DNA of 64,000 bases from Mesorhizobium australicum WSM2073. GTDB taxonomy: Bacteria > Pseudomonadota > Alphaproteobacteria > Rhizobiales > Rhizobiaceae. Below, in pieces: positions 1 to 8,296 of this stretch (position 1 is its first letter; every line of letters begins with the position of its first letter). Both the position numbers and the translations under genes were made by a program. Where the stretch lies: NCBI RefSeq assembly GCF_000230995.2, contig NC_019973.1, positions 5,966,001 through 6,030,000 of the forward strand, written 5' to 3'. The notes under the pieces are model-generated. The model saw nothing but the letters and a program-made list of their open reading frames with translations, was not told the origin of the DNA and did no database searches.

Positions 1-42
1 TTTCGTATTTGACCCAACAGTTTTCCGACAAGGGAGAATGTA

Positions 43-423
43 ATGACCTGTTCCGCTGACGGCCGTCCCATCGATGTCACCGATATCGTTACGCGACTGA
101 AAGGAGTGTCGGCCGCGGAGGAGTTCTTCTCTGTCCTTGGCGTCGCCTATGATCCGAAGGTGCTCAACGTTTCACGGCTTCATATCATGAAGCGTGTGGG
201 ACAATACCTTGCTGAGGAAGATTTCTCCGGTCTGCCCGACCAGGTGATCGCCGCGCGCGTGCGCGCCCTGCTGGAACGGGCTTACGGGGACTTCGCGGTT
301 TCCTCGCCGCTCACGCACCGGGTCTTCAAGGTGCTCAAAGATCACGATCCGGATAAAGCTTGCACGACACGCCGCGCTTTCGTTCCTTTCGATTCCGTCC
401 TGAAGCCGTTCGGCAGGGAATGA
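43..423 (+). CDS. nifW: Nitrogenase-stabilizing/protective protein NifW
   Basis: A 126-residue protein whose whole length reads like NifW: an N-terminal helix with AAEEFF and LGV, a central LHIMKRVGQYL stretch and a C-terminal FKVLKDHD segment. NifW is known to associate with the MoFe protein of nitrogenase and to help protect or mature it when oxygen is present. The ATG is preceded by GGGAG eight bases upstream, which fixes the start. It is the first complete gene of the window and is followed by a NifA-type promoter, so it is probably the last gene of an upstream nif operon outside the window. The family call is from recognition of the sequence; the protective role is family knowledge. Confidence 0.93.
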   Translation: MTCSADGRPIDVTDIVTRLKGVSAAEEFFSVLGVAYDPKVLNVSRLHIMKRVGQYLAEEDFSGLPDQVIAARVRALLERAYGDFAVSSPLTHRVFKVLKDHDPDKACTTRRAFVPFDSVLKPFGRE

Positions 424-448
424 TCGCGACATAGACGCGACGCGACAA

Positions 449-549
449 TGTCAAGAAGTCGACAAATTCGGGATCGCAACGGCACCATCCGTAATGAGCA
501 GCCCGAACTTAGGGGAACAGGGCCGCAAAGCACTTGGCACGAATGATGC
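449..549 (+). promoter_or_regulatory. NifA upstream activator site and sigma-54 promoter of fixABCX
   Basis: The sequence shows TGT-N10-ACA at 449-464, the NifA binding pattern, and TGGCAC-N5-ATGC at 535-549, in which GG and GC are exactly 10 bases apart as required for a -24/-12 promoter. About 80 bp separates the two, a spacing repeated ahead of nifB. Transcription would start near 561, about 45 bp before fixA. Activation by NifA is inferred from the pattern. Confidence 0.85.
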
Positions 550-604
550 AGCCAAGAACTCGCACCGCCAGCCCGCATCCGGATAACAGCGTAGAGAAAC
601 GCCA

Positions 605-1453
605 ATGCACATCGTCGTCAGCATTAAGCAGGTGCCGGACTCGGCACAGATACGGGTCCATCCGGTGACGAACACCATCATGCGCCAGGGTGTGCCGACC
701 ATCATTAACCCCTATGACCTATTCGCCCTCGAAGAAGCTCTCAGGCTACGCGACGCTTATGGCGGCGAGGTCACCGTGCTCACCATGGGTCCGCCCATGG
801 CAGAGGACTCCCTGCGCAAAGCGCTTGGCTACGGCGCCGATCGCGCGGTGCTTTTGACCGACCGCTATTTTGCCGGTTCCGACACACTGGCGACATCACT
901 TGCTCTCTCCCAGGCAATCGCGAAGATCGGCGAAACCTTCGGCACGCCGGACGTGGTCTTCACGGGCAAGCAGACGATCGACGGCGACACCGCGCAAGTC
1001 GGGCCCGGCATCGCCAAGCGTCTCGATCTCAGCCAACTCACCTATGTCGCGAGAATCGCTACCATCGATCTTGCTGCGCGCGAGATCACGGTGGAGCGTC
1101 GTTGCGAGGGTGGGACGCAGACGCTGAAGAGCAAGCTGCCTTGCCTCATCACAATGCTGGAAGGCACCAACGAGATGCGTCGGGGCTCGATCGAAGACGC
1201 ATTGAGCGCTGCGCGGAGGCAGGTGGTGAAATGGAGTGCGGCCGAGGCGGGCATTGAGGACCTCACCAAGTGCGGCTTGCGTGGCTCGCCGACGGTCGTC
1301 AGACGCGTTTTCGCCCCTACCGCGCGGTCGGAAAAGGCAGCGCAAATTGACACGGCCGAGAAGACGCTGCGCGATCTCGCCGACGAACTGATTGTTGCAA
1401 TTTTCACCCGCCAGCCGGCACTGGAACCGGAACTCGCCTTCGACGGCGCCTGA
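605..1453 (+). CDS. fixA: Electron transfer flavoprotein beta-type subunit FixA
   Basis: 282 residues of the ETF beta family, opening with MHIVVSIKQVPD and carrying the usual ALEEALRLRD and GADRAVLLTD segments. FixA pairs with FixB as an electron-bifurcating flavoprotein that, with FixC and FixX, passes electrons from NADH to quinone and to the low-potential donor of nitrogenase. It is the first gene of fixABCX, 44 bp behind the predicted transcription start. The gap to fixB is 18 bp, so the genes are co-transcribed. Length is normal for the family and nothing looks damaged. Confidence 0.96.
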   Translation: MHIVVSIKQVPDSAQIRVHPVTNTIMRQGVPTIINPYDLFALEEALRLRDAYGGEVTVLTMGPPMAEDSLRKALGYGADRAVLLTDRYFAGSDTLATSLALSQAIAKIGETFGTPDVVFTGKQTIDGDTAQVGPGIAKRLDLSQLTYVARIATIDLAAREITVERRCEGGTQTLKSKLPCLITMLEGTNEMRRGSIEDALSAARRQVVKWSAAEAGIEDLTKCGLRGSPTVVRRVFAPTARSEKAAQIDTAEKTLRDLADELIVAIFTRQPALEPELAFDGA

Positions 1454-1471
1454 CGGCAAGGAGCAGACCAT

Positions 1472-2581
1472 ATGTCGAGCGCGAACCCAGACACTCCCCG
1501 CCCGCCCGCCGGCCGTGCCGGGATGACGAAGGAGCTGCCCGAGCGTTTCAGGGCCTATCGGCACGTTTGGGTTTTCATCGAGCTTGAACGCGGCCAGGTC
1601 CACTCCGTGTCCTTCGAATTGCTTGGTGAGGGCCGCAAGCTGGCAGACAAACTTGGCGTCCAGCTCGGGGGCGTTGTGCTCGGACCGCCGGAAGAAGCCA
1701 CCCAGAACGCGGTCGCCGAAGCCTTCGCCTATGGCGCCGACCTTGTCTACTTCATCGAGTCGCCGCTGCTCGCCGACTATCGGAATGAGCCTTTCACCAA
1801 GGCGATGACCGATTTGGTTGATACTTACAAACCCGAGATTCTGCTTCTTGGAGCGACCACGCTCGGCAGGGATCTCGCCGGGTCCGTCGCGACGACCTTG
1901 CTAACAGGGCTCACGGCCGACTGCACCGAACTCGATGTGGATGCCGACGGTTCGCTGGCCGCGACCCGTCCGACTTTCGGGGGCTCGTTGCTATGCACGA
2001 TATACACGCTGAACTACAGGCCGCAGATGGCGACGGTGCGACCGAGGGTCATGCCCATGCCGCAGCGGGCGGACAGAGCGATCGGGCGCGTCATCGCGCA
2101 CAAGCTGTCACTGGCCGAGGATGAAATCGTCACCAAAATCCTCGGCTTCCTGCCGGATAGCCAGTCAGGCACAGCCAATCTCGCCTATGCCGATGTGGTG
2201 ATTGCGGGAGGGCTCGGCCTCGGCGGGGCGGAGAACCTGCAGCTTGTGAAGAGTCTCGCGCGAGCGATTGGCGCCGAATTTGGCTGTTCGCGGCCGCTGG
2301 TCCAAAAGGGCTGGATGCCGGCGGATCGGCAGATCGGCCAGACTGGCAAGACAATCCGGCCGAAGCTTTACATAGCGGCTGGTATTTCTGGCGCGATCCA
2401 GCACCGCGTTGGGGTTGAGGCAGCCGATCTCATCGTGGCCATCAACACCGACCCGAACGCTCCGATTTTCGATTTCGCTCACCTCGGGATCGTCACCGAT
2501 GCGGTCCGCTTCCTCCCCGCGCTCACCGAGGCCTTCACCCGGCGGCTGTCACCGCACAGCCGCGACAAGCTTGCGAGCTAA
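1472..2581 (+). CDS. fixB: Electron transfer flavoprotein alpha-type subunit FixB
   Basis: 369 residues. The C-terminal third has the FAD-binding signature of ETF alpha, with [10 protein letters not shown] near residue 245 and [19 protein letters not shown] near residues 290-310, followed by [20 protein letters not shown]. It is the partner of FixA in the bifurcating complex. AAGGAG lies nine bases before the ATG. The N-terminal ~20 residues are proline-rich and variable, as in other FixB proteins. It lies between fixA and fixC with 11 bp to the fixC start used here. Confidence 0.96.
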   Translation: MSSANPDTPRPPAGRAGMTKELPERFRAYRHVWVFIELERGQVHSVSFELLGEGRKLADKLGVQLGGVVLGPPEEATQNAVAEAFAYGADLVYFIESPLLADYRNEPFTKAMTDLVDTYKPEILLLGATTLGRDLAGSVATTLLTGLTADCTELDVDADGSLAATRPTFGGSLLCTIYTLNYRPQMATVRPRVMPMPQRADRAIGRVIAHKLSLAEDEIVTKILGFLPDSQSGTANLAYADVVIAGGLGLGGAENLQLVKSLARAIGAEFGCSRPLVQKGWMPADRQIGQTGKTIRPKLYIAAGISGAIQHRVGVEAADLIVAINTDPNAPIFDFAHLGIVTDAVRFLPALTEAFTRRLSPHSRDKLAS

Positions 2582-2592
2582 GGGAGATGGAG

Positions 2593-3900
2593 ATGATCAA
2601 CGAAGAATTCGACGCCATTGTTATCGGAGCCGGCATGTCCGGGAACGCAGCTGCTTACACCATGGCAAGCGACGGCTTGAAGGTGCTCCAGTTGGAGCGA
2701 GGTGAATATCCGGGCTCCAAGAATGTTCAGGGCGCCATCATGTACGCGAACATGCTGGAGAAGATCATCCCGGATTTCCGCGATGATGCACCTCTGGAGC
2801 GGCATCTGGTCGAACAGCGGCTATGGGTCATGGACGAGACCTCCCACACCGGGATTCACTATCGGTCTGAGGACTTCAACGAGGTGAGCCCCAATCGCTA
2901 TACCATCATCCGTGCCCAGTTCGACAAGTGGTTTTCGCGCAGGGTGCGCCAGGCGGGCGCGACGCTTCTGTGCGAGACGACCGTGACGGAACTCGTGCGT
3001 GACGACAAGGGCAAGGTGATCGGGGTCCGGACAGATCGGGCTGGCGGAGCGATCTACGCGGATGTCGTTGTTCTTGCAGAAGGTGTCTGCGGGCTGCTTG
3101 GCACGCGAGGCGGCCTGCGCAAGATGCTGACGCCGGAAGCCGTGGCGCTGGCCGTCAAGGAAATGCATTTCTTGCCCGAAGAGGTCATTGAGCAGCGGTT
3201 CGGCGTCAAAGGGAGTGAAGGCTGCGTGATCGAGGCAGTCGGCACGATATCCCACGACATGGCCGGGCTCGGGTTCCTCTACACCAACAAGGAATCGATC
3301 TCACTGGGCATCGGCTGCCTCGTCTCGGATTTCACCGCGAAGATGGAGAGCCCTTACGCCCTCCTGGACGCGCTAAAAAACCATCCTTCGATCCGGCCGC
3401 TGATCGCCGGCTCGGAGGTGAAGGAATACGCGGCGCATCTCATTCCTGAAGGTGGCTACAAGGCAATTCCGCAGCTCTTTGGCGACGGTTGGGTCGTTGT
3501 TGGCGATGCTGCGCAATTGAACAACGCCATTCACCGCGAGGGTTCGAACCTCGCCATGACCTCCGGTCGCATTGCGGCTGAAGCTATCATCCAAGTCAAG
3601 AGACGCAACGATCCCATGACCAAACGGAACCTCGCCCTTTACAAGACGATGCTGGACGAATCCTTCGTGGTGAAGGACCTGCGGAAATACAAAGACATGC
3701 CAGCCTTACTCCATAATAACGCCGGCAATTTCTTCACGACCTACCCGCGGCTAATGTCGCAAGCCGCGCAGAACTTCATGCGGGTCGACGGCACGCCAAA
3801 GATCGAGAAGGAAAGGGCTACTACCGCAGCCTTCATCAAGGCGCGATCGCGGTTGGGTCTGGTCAGGGACGCTATCCGCCTGGCATTGGCGTGGCGGTGA
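2593..3900 (+). CDS. fixC: FixC flavoprotein (ETF-quinone oxidoreductase family)
   Basis: 435 residues. The N-terminal dinucleotide-binding motif [13 protein letters not shown] at residues ~9-21 binds FAD, and [17 protein letters not shown] near residue 300 is the second FAD contact typical of FixC. It carries electrons from FixAB toward quinone together with the ferredoxin-like FixX. Two in-frame ATGs are possible, at 2587 and 2593; GGGAG sits directly against the first but six bases before the second, so 2593 was chosen. The gene is full length and 12 bp ahead of fixX. Confidence 0.95.
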   Translation: MINEEFDAIVIGAGMSGNAAAYTMASDGLKVLQLERGEYPGSKNVQGAIMYANMLEKIIPDFRDDAPLERHLVEQRLWVMDETSHTGIHYRSEDFNEVSPNRYTIIRAQFDKWFSRRVRQAGATLLCETTVTELVRDDKGKVIGVRTDRAGGAIYADVVVLAEGVCGLLGTRGGLRKMLTPEAVALAVKEMHFLPEEVIEQRFGVKGSEGCVIEAVGTISHDMAGLGFLYTNKESISLGIGCLVSDFTAKMESPYALLDALKNHPSIRPLIAGSEVKEYAAHLIPEGGYKAIPQLFGDGWVVVGDAAQLNNAIHREGSNLAMTSGRIAAEAIIQVKRRNDPMTKRNLALYKTMLDESFVVKDLRKYKDMPALLHNNAGNFFTTYPRLMSQAAQNFMRVDGTPKIEKERATTAAFIKARSRLGLVRDAIRLALAWR

Positions 3901-3912
3901 GGCACTGACCAC

Positions 3913-4212
3913 ATGGCAAACCCAGTGACGAACTTGCGTGTAGAGGACAAGCTTTACCAGAACCGCTATCTGGTGGACTCCGGCCGTCCGCATATAAAGG
4001 TGCGACCGCACGAGCAACCAAGCGCGAATCTGGTCGCGCTGACCCTCGTCTGTCCAGCGAAATGCTATGAGTCGAACGACAAAGGTCAGGTTGAAATCAC
4101 CGCTGATGGCTGCATGGAGTGCGGCACCTGCCGCGTCTTGTGCGAGGCCAGCGGCGAGATCGAATGGAACTATCCGCGCGGTGGCTTCGGTGTCCTCTTC
4201 AAGTTCGGATGA
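3913..4212 (+). CDS. fixX: Ferredoxin-like protein FixX
   Basis: 99 residues with the cysteine pattern of FixX: CPAKC near residue 50 and [11 protein letters not shown] near residue 72, which together hold a 4Fe-4S cluster. It accepts electrons from FixC. It is the last gene of fixABCX. In several rhizobia nifA follows at this point; here only a relic of nifA is found downstream (4396-4459). Confidence 0.95.
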   Translation: MANPVTNLRVEDKLYQNRYLVDSGRPHIKVRPHEQPSANLVALTLVCPAKCYESNDKGQVEITADGCMECGTCRVLCEASGEIEWNYPRGGFGVLFKFG

Positions 4213-4271
4213 TCCGCGTTTGCATAGGGCACGTGTGTACTCCTGAAGTTACCACAAGCGCCAACCGCTTC

Positions 4272-4286
4272 TGGCACCATCCTCGC
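4272..4286 (+). promoter_or_regulatory. Orphan sigma-54-like -24/-12 element
   Basis: TGGCAC-N5-TCGC with GG and GC 10 bases apart. It departs from the consensus at one -12 position. No TGT-N10-ACA site was found within 100 bp upstream. It points toward the nifA relic at 4396-4459 and may be what is left of a promoter for the lost gene, or a chance match. Confidence 0.35.
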
Positions 4287-4395
4287 AAAGGGGGGCGGGT
4301 GAACAGTGTACTTCCAGAATTGAATGAATGCTACTTGGGGGGAGCATTGGACCACAACTCCTGAGGTGTTTCCAGGGCTCACATACCGCCGGACC

Positions 4396-4459
4396 GGGTT
4401 AACGAACGCGGCAGGTCGGATACGCTTTGCGCCGACATGACATCGAGGTGAAGAAATTC
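4396..4459 (+). pseudogene. nifA: C-terminal relic of a second nifA gene
   Basis: Translating 4396-4404 and then, after skipping one base at 4405, 4406-4459 gives GLT followed by TRQVGYALRRHDIEVKKF. This matches the last helix-turn-helix of NifA; the intact copy in this window ends GLTPRQIGYTLRKYGIEIKRL. The relic has a one-base insertion, its stop codon is gone, and the remaining ~550 codons are missing. It sits between fixX and nifB, where nifA lies in related rhizobia. The homology is read directly; the deletion is inference. Confidence 0.75.
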
Positions 4460-4830
4460 CAGCGTTCTCACGATGTCGAGAACAAGACCATACCCCTGCG
4501 CCAGGTGCGCGGGAACTGTCCGTGCCAGGGCCAAGCTGCTCGGTCTCTGACGATGATCACGCTCTTGATCGCGATCATGAGGAGCCCATGCGGGCGTCTG
4601 GACGAGAGTAAAGGGGAGGCACGCACTCTCCTAGCTGGAACCATGCCGACACAGTATGCGGCGACACCTTCACCGCCGATGAGTTCACAGTCGCCGAGAT
4701 CGACATCTTCGTCGGAGACCGGTCGAGAACGTTGTGCCGAGGCGCTCACGGGTGAAGGGATCGACACGGGATTTCTGTCTCTCAATGATGTCCGGCCGTA
4801 GTCGCCTTCCTCACCTTATGCGGCTGCCGC

Positions 4831-4933
4831 TGTCCGAGGTCCGACAAATTTATGTCGGAGCAGCCTCATGATATCCGACGCGAAAGCCAATTGCCGATCA
4901 TAGTGCCGCCTTTTTAGTTGGCATTGCGCTTGC
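4831..4933 (+). promoter_or_regulatory. NifA site and sigma-54 promoter of nifB
   Basis: TGT-N10-ACA at 4831-4846 and TGGCAT-N5-TTGC at 4919-4933, a clean -24/-12 promoter. Spacing is ~80 bp, as upstream of fixA. The predicted transcription start, near 4945, lies downstream of a possible TTG start at 4937, so nifB must begin at the ATG at 4973. Confidence 0.88.
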
Positions 4934-4972
4934 GCTTTGAACCGCGACGTTAACCCGCAACGGAGCCGTTCA

Positions 4973-6454
4973 ATGTCCGCACCGGCAATTTCGGTTGAGA
5001 GCCTGACCGAGACGAAGCTCTCCGACCAGTTGCTGGCGAGCGCGAATTCGGGTGGCTGCGTATCTACCTCCTGCGGGTCGTCGACAAGACCGGACGATCT
5101 GGATCCGGCTGTCTGGGACAAGATCAAGGATCATCCGTGCTTTTCTGAAGAGGCGCATCACTATTTCGCGCGCATGCACGTCGCTGTCGCGCCTGCGTGC
5201 AATGTCCAATGCAACTATTGCAATCGCAAATATGACTGCTCCAACGAAAGCCGGCCTGGGGTTGTCTCGGAAAAGCTGACGCCCGACCAGGCGGTACGCA
5301 AGGTTATCGCGGTCGCCAACGAAGTGCCGCAGCTTTCCGTGCTGGGCATCGCCGGACCGGGCGATGCCTGCTACGACTGGGAGAAGACAAAGGCGACGTT
5401 CGAACGCGTCGTCAGGGAAATCCCCGACATCAAGCTTTGCATCTCTACCAATGGGCTCGCGCTGCCGGACCATGTCGCCGAGCTTGCCGACATGAATGTC
5501 GATCACGTGACGATCACCATCAACATGGTCGATCCGGAAATCGGAGCAAAGATCTATCCCTGGATCTTTTACGACCACCGCCGCTATGTCGGCATCGAAG
5601 CCGCCAGGATCCTGCACGAGCGACAGATGCTGAGCTTGGAGATGCTGAGCGCGCGCGGCATCCTCACCAAAATTAATTCGGTGATGATCCCCGGGGTGAA
5701 CGACCAGCACCTGGTTGAGGTGAACAAGCAGGTCAAGCAGCGCGGCGCGATCCTGCACAACGTCATGCCCCTGATTTCAGACCCGGCTCACGGCACGTAC
5801 TACGGACTGACCGGGCAGCGCGGCCCAAATGCACTGGAGATGAGGGCTCTTCAGGATCGTCTTCAAGGCGGCGCCAAGCTGATGCGCCACTGCCGGCAGT
5901 GCCGGGCAGATGCCGTCGGCCTGCTCGGCGAGGATCGTGGCCAGGAATTCACGATCGACCAGATTCCTGGCGAGCTCACCTATGATGCCGGCAAGCGCGA
6001 AGCCTATCGGGAGCTGGTCGCGGACGAGCGCCGTGATCACCTGGCGGCCAGGAGCGAAGCGATTGGAATGGTCAAGGCAGCCGGCTCCGGCAAGTCCCTG
6101 GTCGTCGCGGTGGCGACTAGGGGCGGTGGCCGCGTCAACGAACACTTCGGCCATGCCAAGGAGTTCCAGGTGTATGAAGCCTCGCCGATAGGTATCAACT
6201 TTGTCGGGCACCGCAAGGTTGAGCAGTATTGCCTCGGCGGTTGGGGCGAGAACGACACTCTCGAGTGCGTCATCGCCGCGCTGGAAGGCGTAGACATCGT
6301 GCTTTGCGCCAAGATTGGAAACTGCCCCAAGGATAAGTTGGCGGACGCCGGTATCCGAGCAACCGACGCTTATGGCCATGACTATATCGAAACGGCAATC
6401 GGCGCGATTTACGCCGGCGAGTCCGGCGTCCCGGCCCTCGCGGCGAACGCCTGA
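4973..6454 (+). CDS. nifB: Nitrogenase cofactor biosynthesis radical SAM protein NifB
   Basis: 493 residues. C76, C80 and C83 form the CNVQCNYC radical-SAM cluster motif; further conserved cysteines lie at 29, 34 and 56. The C-terminal ~110 residues (from [13 protein letters not shown] with [11 protein letters not shown]) are the NifX/NafY-like domain that holds the product. NifB fuses two 4Fe-4S clusters with a SAM-derived carbide into NifB-co, the core of FeMo-co. The reading frame is open up to a TTG at 4937, but that codon precedes the transcription start, and CGGAG precedes the ATG at 4973. nifB leads the operon nifB-fdxN-nifZ-nifT. Confidence 0.97.
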   Translation: MSAPAISVESLTETKLSDQLLASANSGGCVSTSCGSSTRPDDLDPAVWDKIKDHPCFSEEAHHYFARMHVAVAPACNVQCNYCNRKYDCSNESRPGVVSEKLTPDQAVRKVIAVANEVPQLSVLGIAGPGDACYDWEKTKATFERVVREIPDIKLCISTNGLALPDHVAELADMNVDHVTITINMVDPEIGAKIYPWIFYDHRRYVGIEAARILHERQMLSLEMLSARGILTKINSVMIPGVNDQHLVEVNKQVKQRGAILHNVMPLISDPAHGTYYGLTGQRGPNALEMRALQDRLQGGAKLMRHCRQCRADAVGLLGEDRGQEFTIDQIPGELTYDAGKREAYRELVADERRDHLAARSEAIGMVKAAGSGKSLVVAVATRGGGRVNEHFGHAKEFQVYEASPIGINFVGHRKVEQYCLGGWGENDTLECVIAALEGVDIVLCAKIGNCPKDKLADAGIRATDAYGHDYIETAIGAIYAGESGVPALAANA

Positions 6455-6485
6455 GCCGTCTCATTCCACTCGAACAGGAGTCAAA

Positions 6486-6680
6486 ATGGCTTTCAAGATC
6501 ATCGCATCCCAATGCACGCAATGCGGCGCCTGCGAATTCGAATGCCCGTCTGGTGCGATCAAGTTCAAAGGCGAGAGCTACGTGGTCGAGCCGCAGAAGT
6601 GCACAGAATGCCAGGGAGAATTCGACACGCAACAATGTGCCTCGGTATGCCCGGTGCCGAAGACCTGCGTTCCTGCCTGA
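6486..6680 (+). CDS. fdxN: Bacterial-type 2x(4Fe-4S) ferredoxin FdxN
   Basis: 64 residues with two cluster motifs: C10-x2-C13-x2-C16-x3-C20-P and C39-x2-C42-x8-C51-x3-C55-P; the long x8 loop is typical of FdxN. It supplies low-potential electrons for nitrogenase or for NifB. The reading frame is open further upstream, but ACAGGAG seven bases before the ATG at 6486 and the family length set this start. It follows nifB by 31 bp. Confidence 0.94.
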   Translation: MAFKIIASQCTQCGACEFECPSGAIKFKGESYVVEPQKCTECQGEFDTQQCASVCPVPKTCVPA

Positions 6681-6756
6681 CCCGGCATAGGGCTGCTTCC
6701 GAGAAAGCCTGCGCGCCTCATCAATAACTCTGGCCTCAAACAAACAAGGAACCGCC

Positions 6757-7074
6757 ATGCGCCTCGCACGCGAACAGGAGGTCGAAATCCGCAGGCCTCC
6801 CCAATTCAGGCCGGGGGAGCGGGTCCGTGCCACTCGTCACGTCAAGAACGACGGCACCTATCCTGGCAGGGAGATCGGCGAAAATCTCGTGCGCAAGGGT
6901 GAAGAGGGTTATGTGCGCGACATCGGCACCTTTCTACAGCAGTTCTTCATCTATGCCGTCGAATGGATCGACCGTGGCACGGTCGTTGGCATGCGAGCGC
7001 GCGAATTGATGAGCCTCGACAGGGCCGACCTTGCCCGTAGGGCCGAAGAAAACGCGAAGCAAGGGACGGCCTGA
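6757..7074 (+). CDS. nifZ: Nitrogen fixation protein NifZ
   Basis: 105 residues, recognised by FRPGERVRATRHVKNDGTYPG near the N-terminus and GEEGYVRDIGTFLQQFFIYAV in the middle, the fold shared by NifZ proteins. NifZ is needed for full maturation of the P-cluster of the MoFe protein. AAGGAA lies eight bases before the ATG. Its stop codon overlaps the start of the next gene by one base (TGATG), so translation is coupled. Confidence 0.93.
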   Translation: MRLAREQEVEIRRPPQFRPGERVRATRHVKNDGTYPGREIGENLVRKGEEGYVRDIGTFLQQFFIYAVEWIDRGTVVGMRARELMSLDRADLARRAEENAKQGTA

Positions 7075-7286
7075 TGAAAGTTATGATCCGCAGGACCGAT
7101 TCCGGGTTGTCGGCGTACATCCCCAAAAAGGATCTCGAAGAGCCGATTATCGAGCTCGAGAAGCAAGACCTCTGGGGCGGCGTCGTAACGCTCAGGAACG
7201 GGTGGCGGCTCCTTCTACCCGATCTTCCGCCGCATACGCGCCTGCCGATCACTGTCGAGGCAAGGAAGCTTCCCGACGAGGGCTGA
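7074..7286 (+). CDS. nifT: NifT/FixU family protein
   Basis: 70 residues, matching NifT (called FixU in rhizobia) from end to end: MKVMIRR, SAYIPKKDLEEP, LWGG, NGWRL and LPITVEARKLP. The exact function is not established; the gene regularly closes nifB-fdxN-nifZ operons in rhizobia. It overlaps nifZ by one base. Confidence 0.92.
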   Translation: MKVMIRRTDSGLSAYIPKKDLEEPIIELEKQDLWGGVVTLRNGWRLLLPDLPPHTRLPITVEARKLPDEG

Positions 7287-7325
7287 CGCTGACCCTCAAT
7301 GAAAGGCGTCAAGAGGAAAAAGAGC

Positions 7326-8210
7326 ATGAACACGATCCCGACCTCGGGCCACCTCTTCGTCGTCCGCGACAGTTTTGCCCGAAAGCTGCTTGAACTGGCC
7401 AGACGAGCGCTCGTCTACGATCAGATGATCCCGTATCTCGGTCCGGGTCTGCTGCGGCTAAGCTCAGCGGAGCCGCCTGTACCGTGCACCCCAGAGGCCG
7501 TCGCCGCCGCACTCAACACCCGGGCCACAGCTCCCTCGAAGATCCGCACCAACATGTGGTCGGTCGCGCAATTCATCGAGCAGCGCCGGCATCGCCGCAC
7601 ACTTCAAGCCTGGATGGCAGATATATTCGCGGGGCCGACGGCGCCGACGCCCCTCCACAACTGGCTCGCAAAGCTCCCGCTCTCCCTCATCGTCGACAGC
7701 TGGTACGAAGGCGCCATGAGGGCGGCGCTGGCTGAGGCCGGCCGAACCGACGTCGCCGAGATCCAAGGCGTCACCCGGGCGAACGAAACTCGCGACATTT
7801 GGACCAGAACCTACGACTTGTTCGGGACGGAGCTCGAGCCCGGAGCAGCGACAAAGACGGTTCTCTATGCGCCTCATGGCAGTATCAGGCCGGCCGCAAA
7901 TTTCCTCATAGCCGATTCCGACTATGTCGAAGCCCTGACCGAGATCGACATCCAGACCCCTATCCCTGACGTGGTCAAGGAACGGCGCACCGACCGGGGG
8001 TTTTTTTTCGTCGGCTGCCGCTTCAATGATCAGATGCTGCGCACTTACGCCAGGCAGATCATGAAGCGCTCAGAAGGCCCACGTTACGCGATCATGGACG
8101 GACAAACGCTGACCAGAAACGAAGCGCGTTTCCTTGGGGCAAGCGGGATCACGGTGATTGACATGCCAGACAGCGATGCCGTGGCGCAACTCGCCGGGTC
8201 AACGACTTGA
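7326..8210 (+). CDS. SIR2-like domain protein linked to the nif operon
   Basis: 294 residues. MIPYLGPGLLRL near residue 36 resembles the nucleotide-binding turn at the start of SIR2-like domains (usually FLGAGxS), and LPLSLIVDSWYEGAMRAAL near residue 118 resembles the later TTNYDxLxExAL motif, but with the Asn-Tyr-Asp triad altered. FFFVGCRFNDQMLR near residue 230 matches the family's late strand. It follows nifT by 39 bp, so it is probably in the same operon. SIR2-like domains bind or cleave NAD; whether this one is active is doubtful given the altered motif. An upstream ATG at 7299 is possible, but AAGAGG precedes 7326. The gene contains a G5T8 run at 7997-8009 that could promote slippage. 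Confidence 0.75.
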   Translation: MNTIPTSGHLFVVRDSFARKLLELARRALVYDQMIPYLGPGLLRLSSAEPPVPCTPEAVAAALNTRATAPSKIRTNMWSVAQFIEQRRHRRTLQAWMADIFAGPTAPTPLHNWLAKLPLSLIVDSWYEGAMRAALAEAGRTDVAEIQGVTRANETRDIWTRTYDLFGTELEPGAATKTVLYAPHGSIRPAANFLIADSDYVEALTEIDIQTPIPDVVKERRTDRGFFFVGCRFNDQMLRTYARQIMKRSEGPRYAIMDGQTLTRNEARFLGASGITVIDMPDSDAVAQLAGSTT

Positions 8211-8296
8211 GCCAACGCCTGGATCAACTTGAGGACTTCGTTGGTGTGAGTCGACGGCTTGCTTTTGAAGGCGCTAAGTTCAGTTAGGGACACACT

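Noticed and set aside
4427..4801. 124-codon open frame between fixX and nifB
   Set aside because: Only its first residues are meaningful (part of the nifA relic); the rest has no motif and it lacks a ribosome site.
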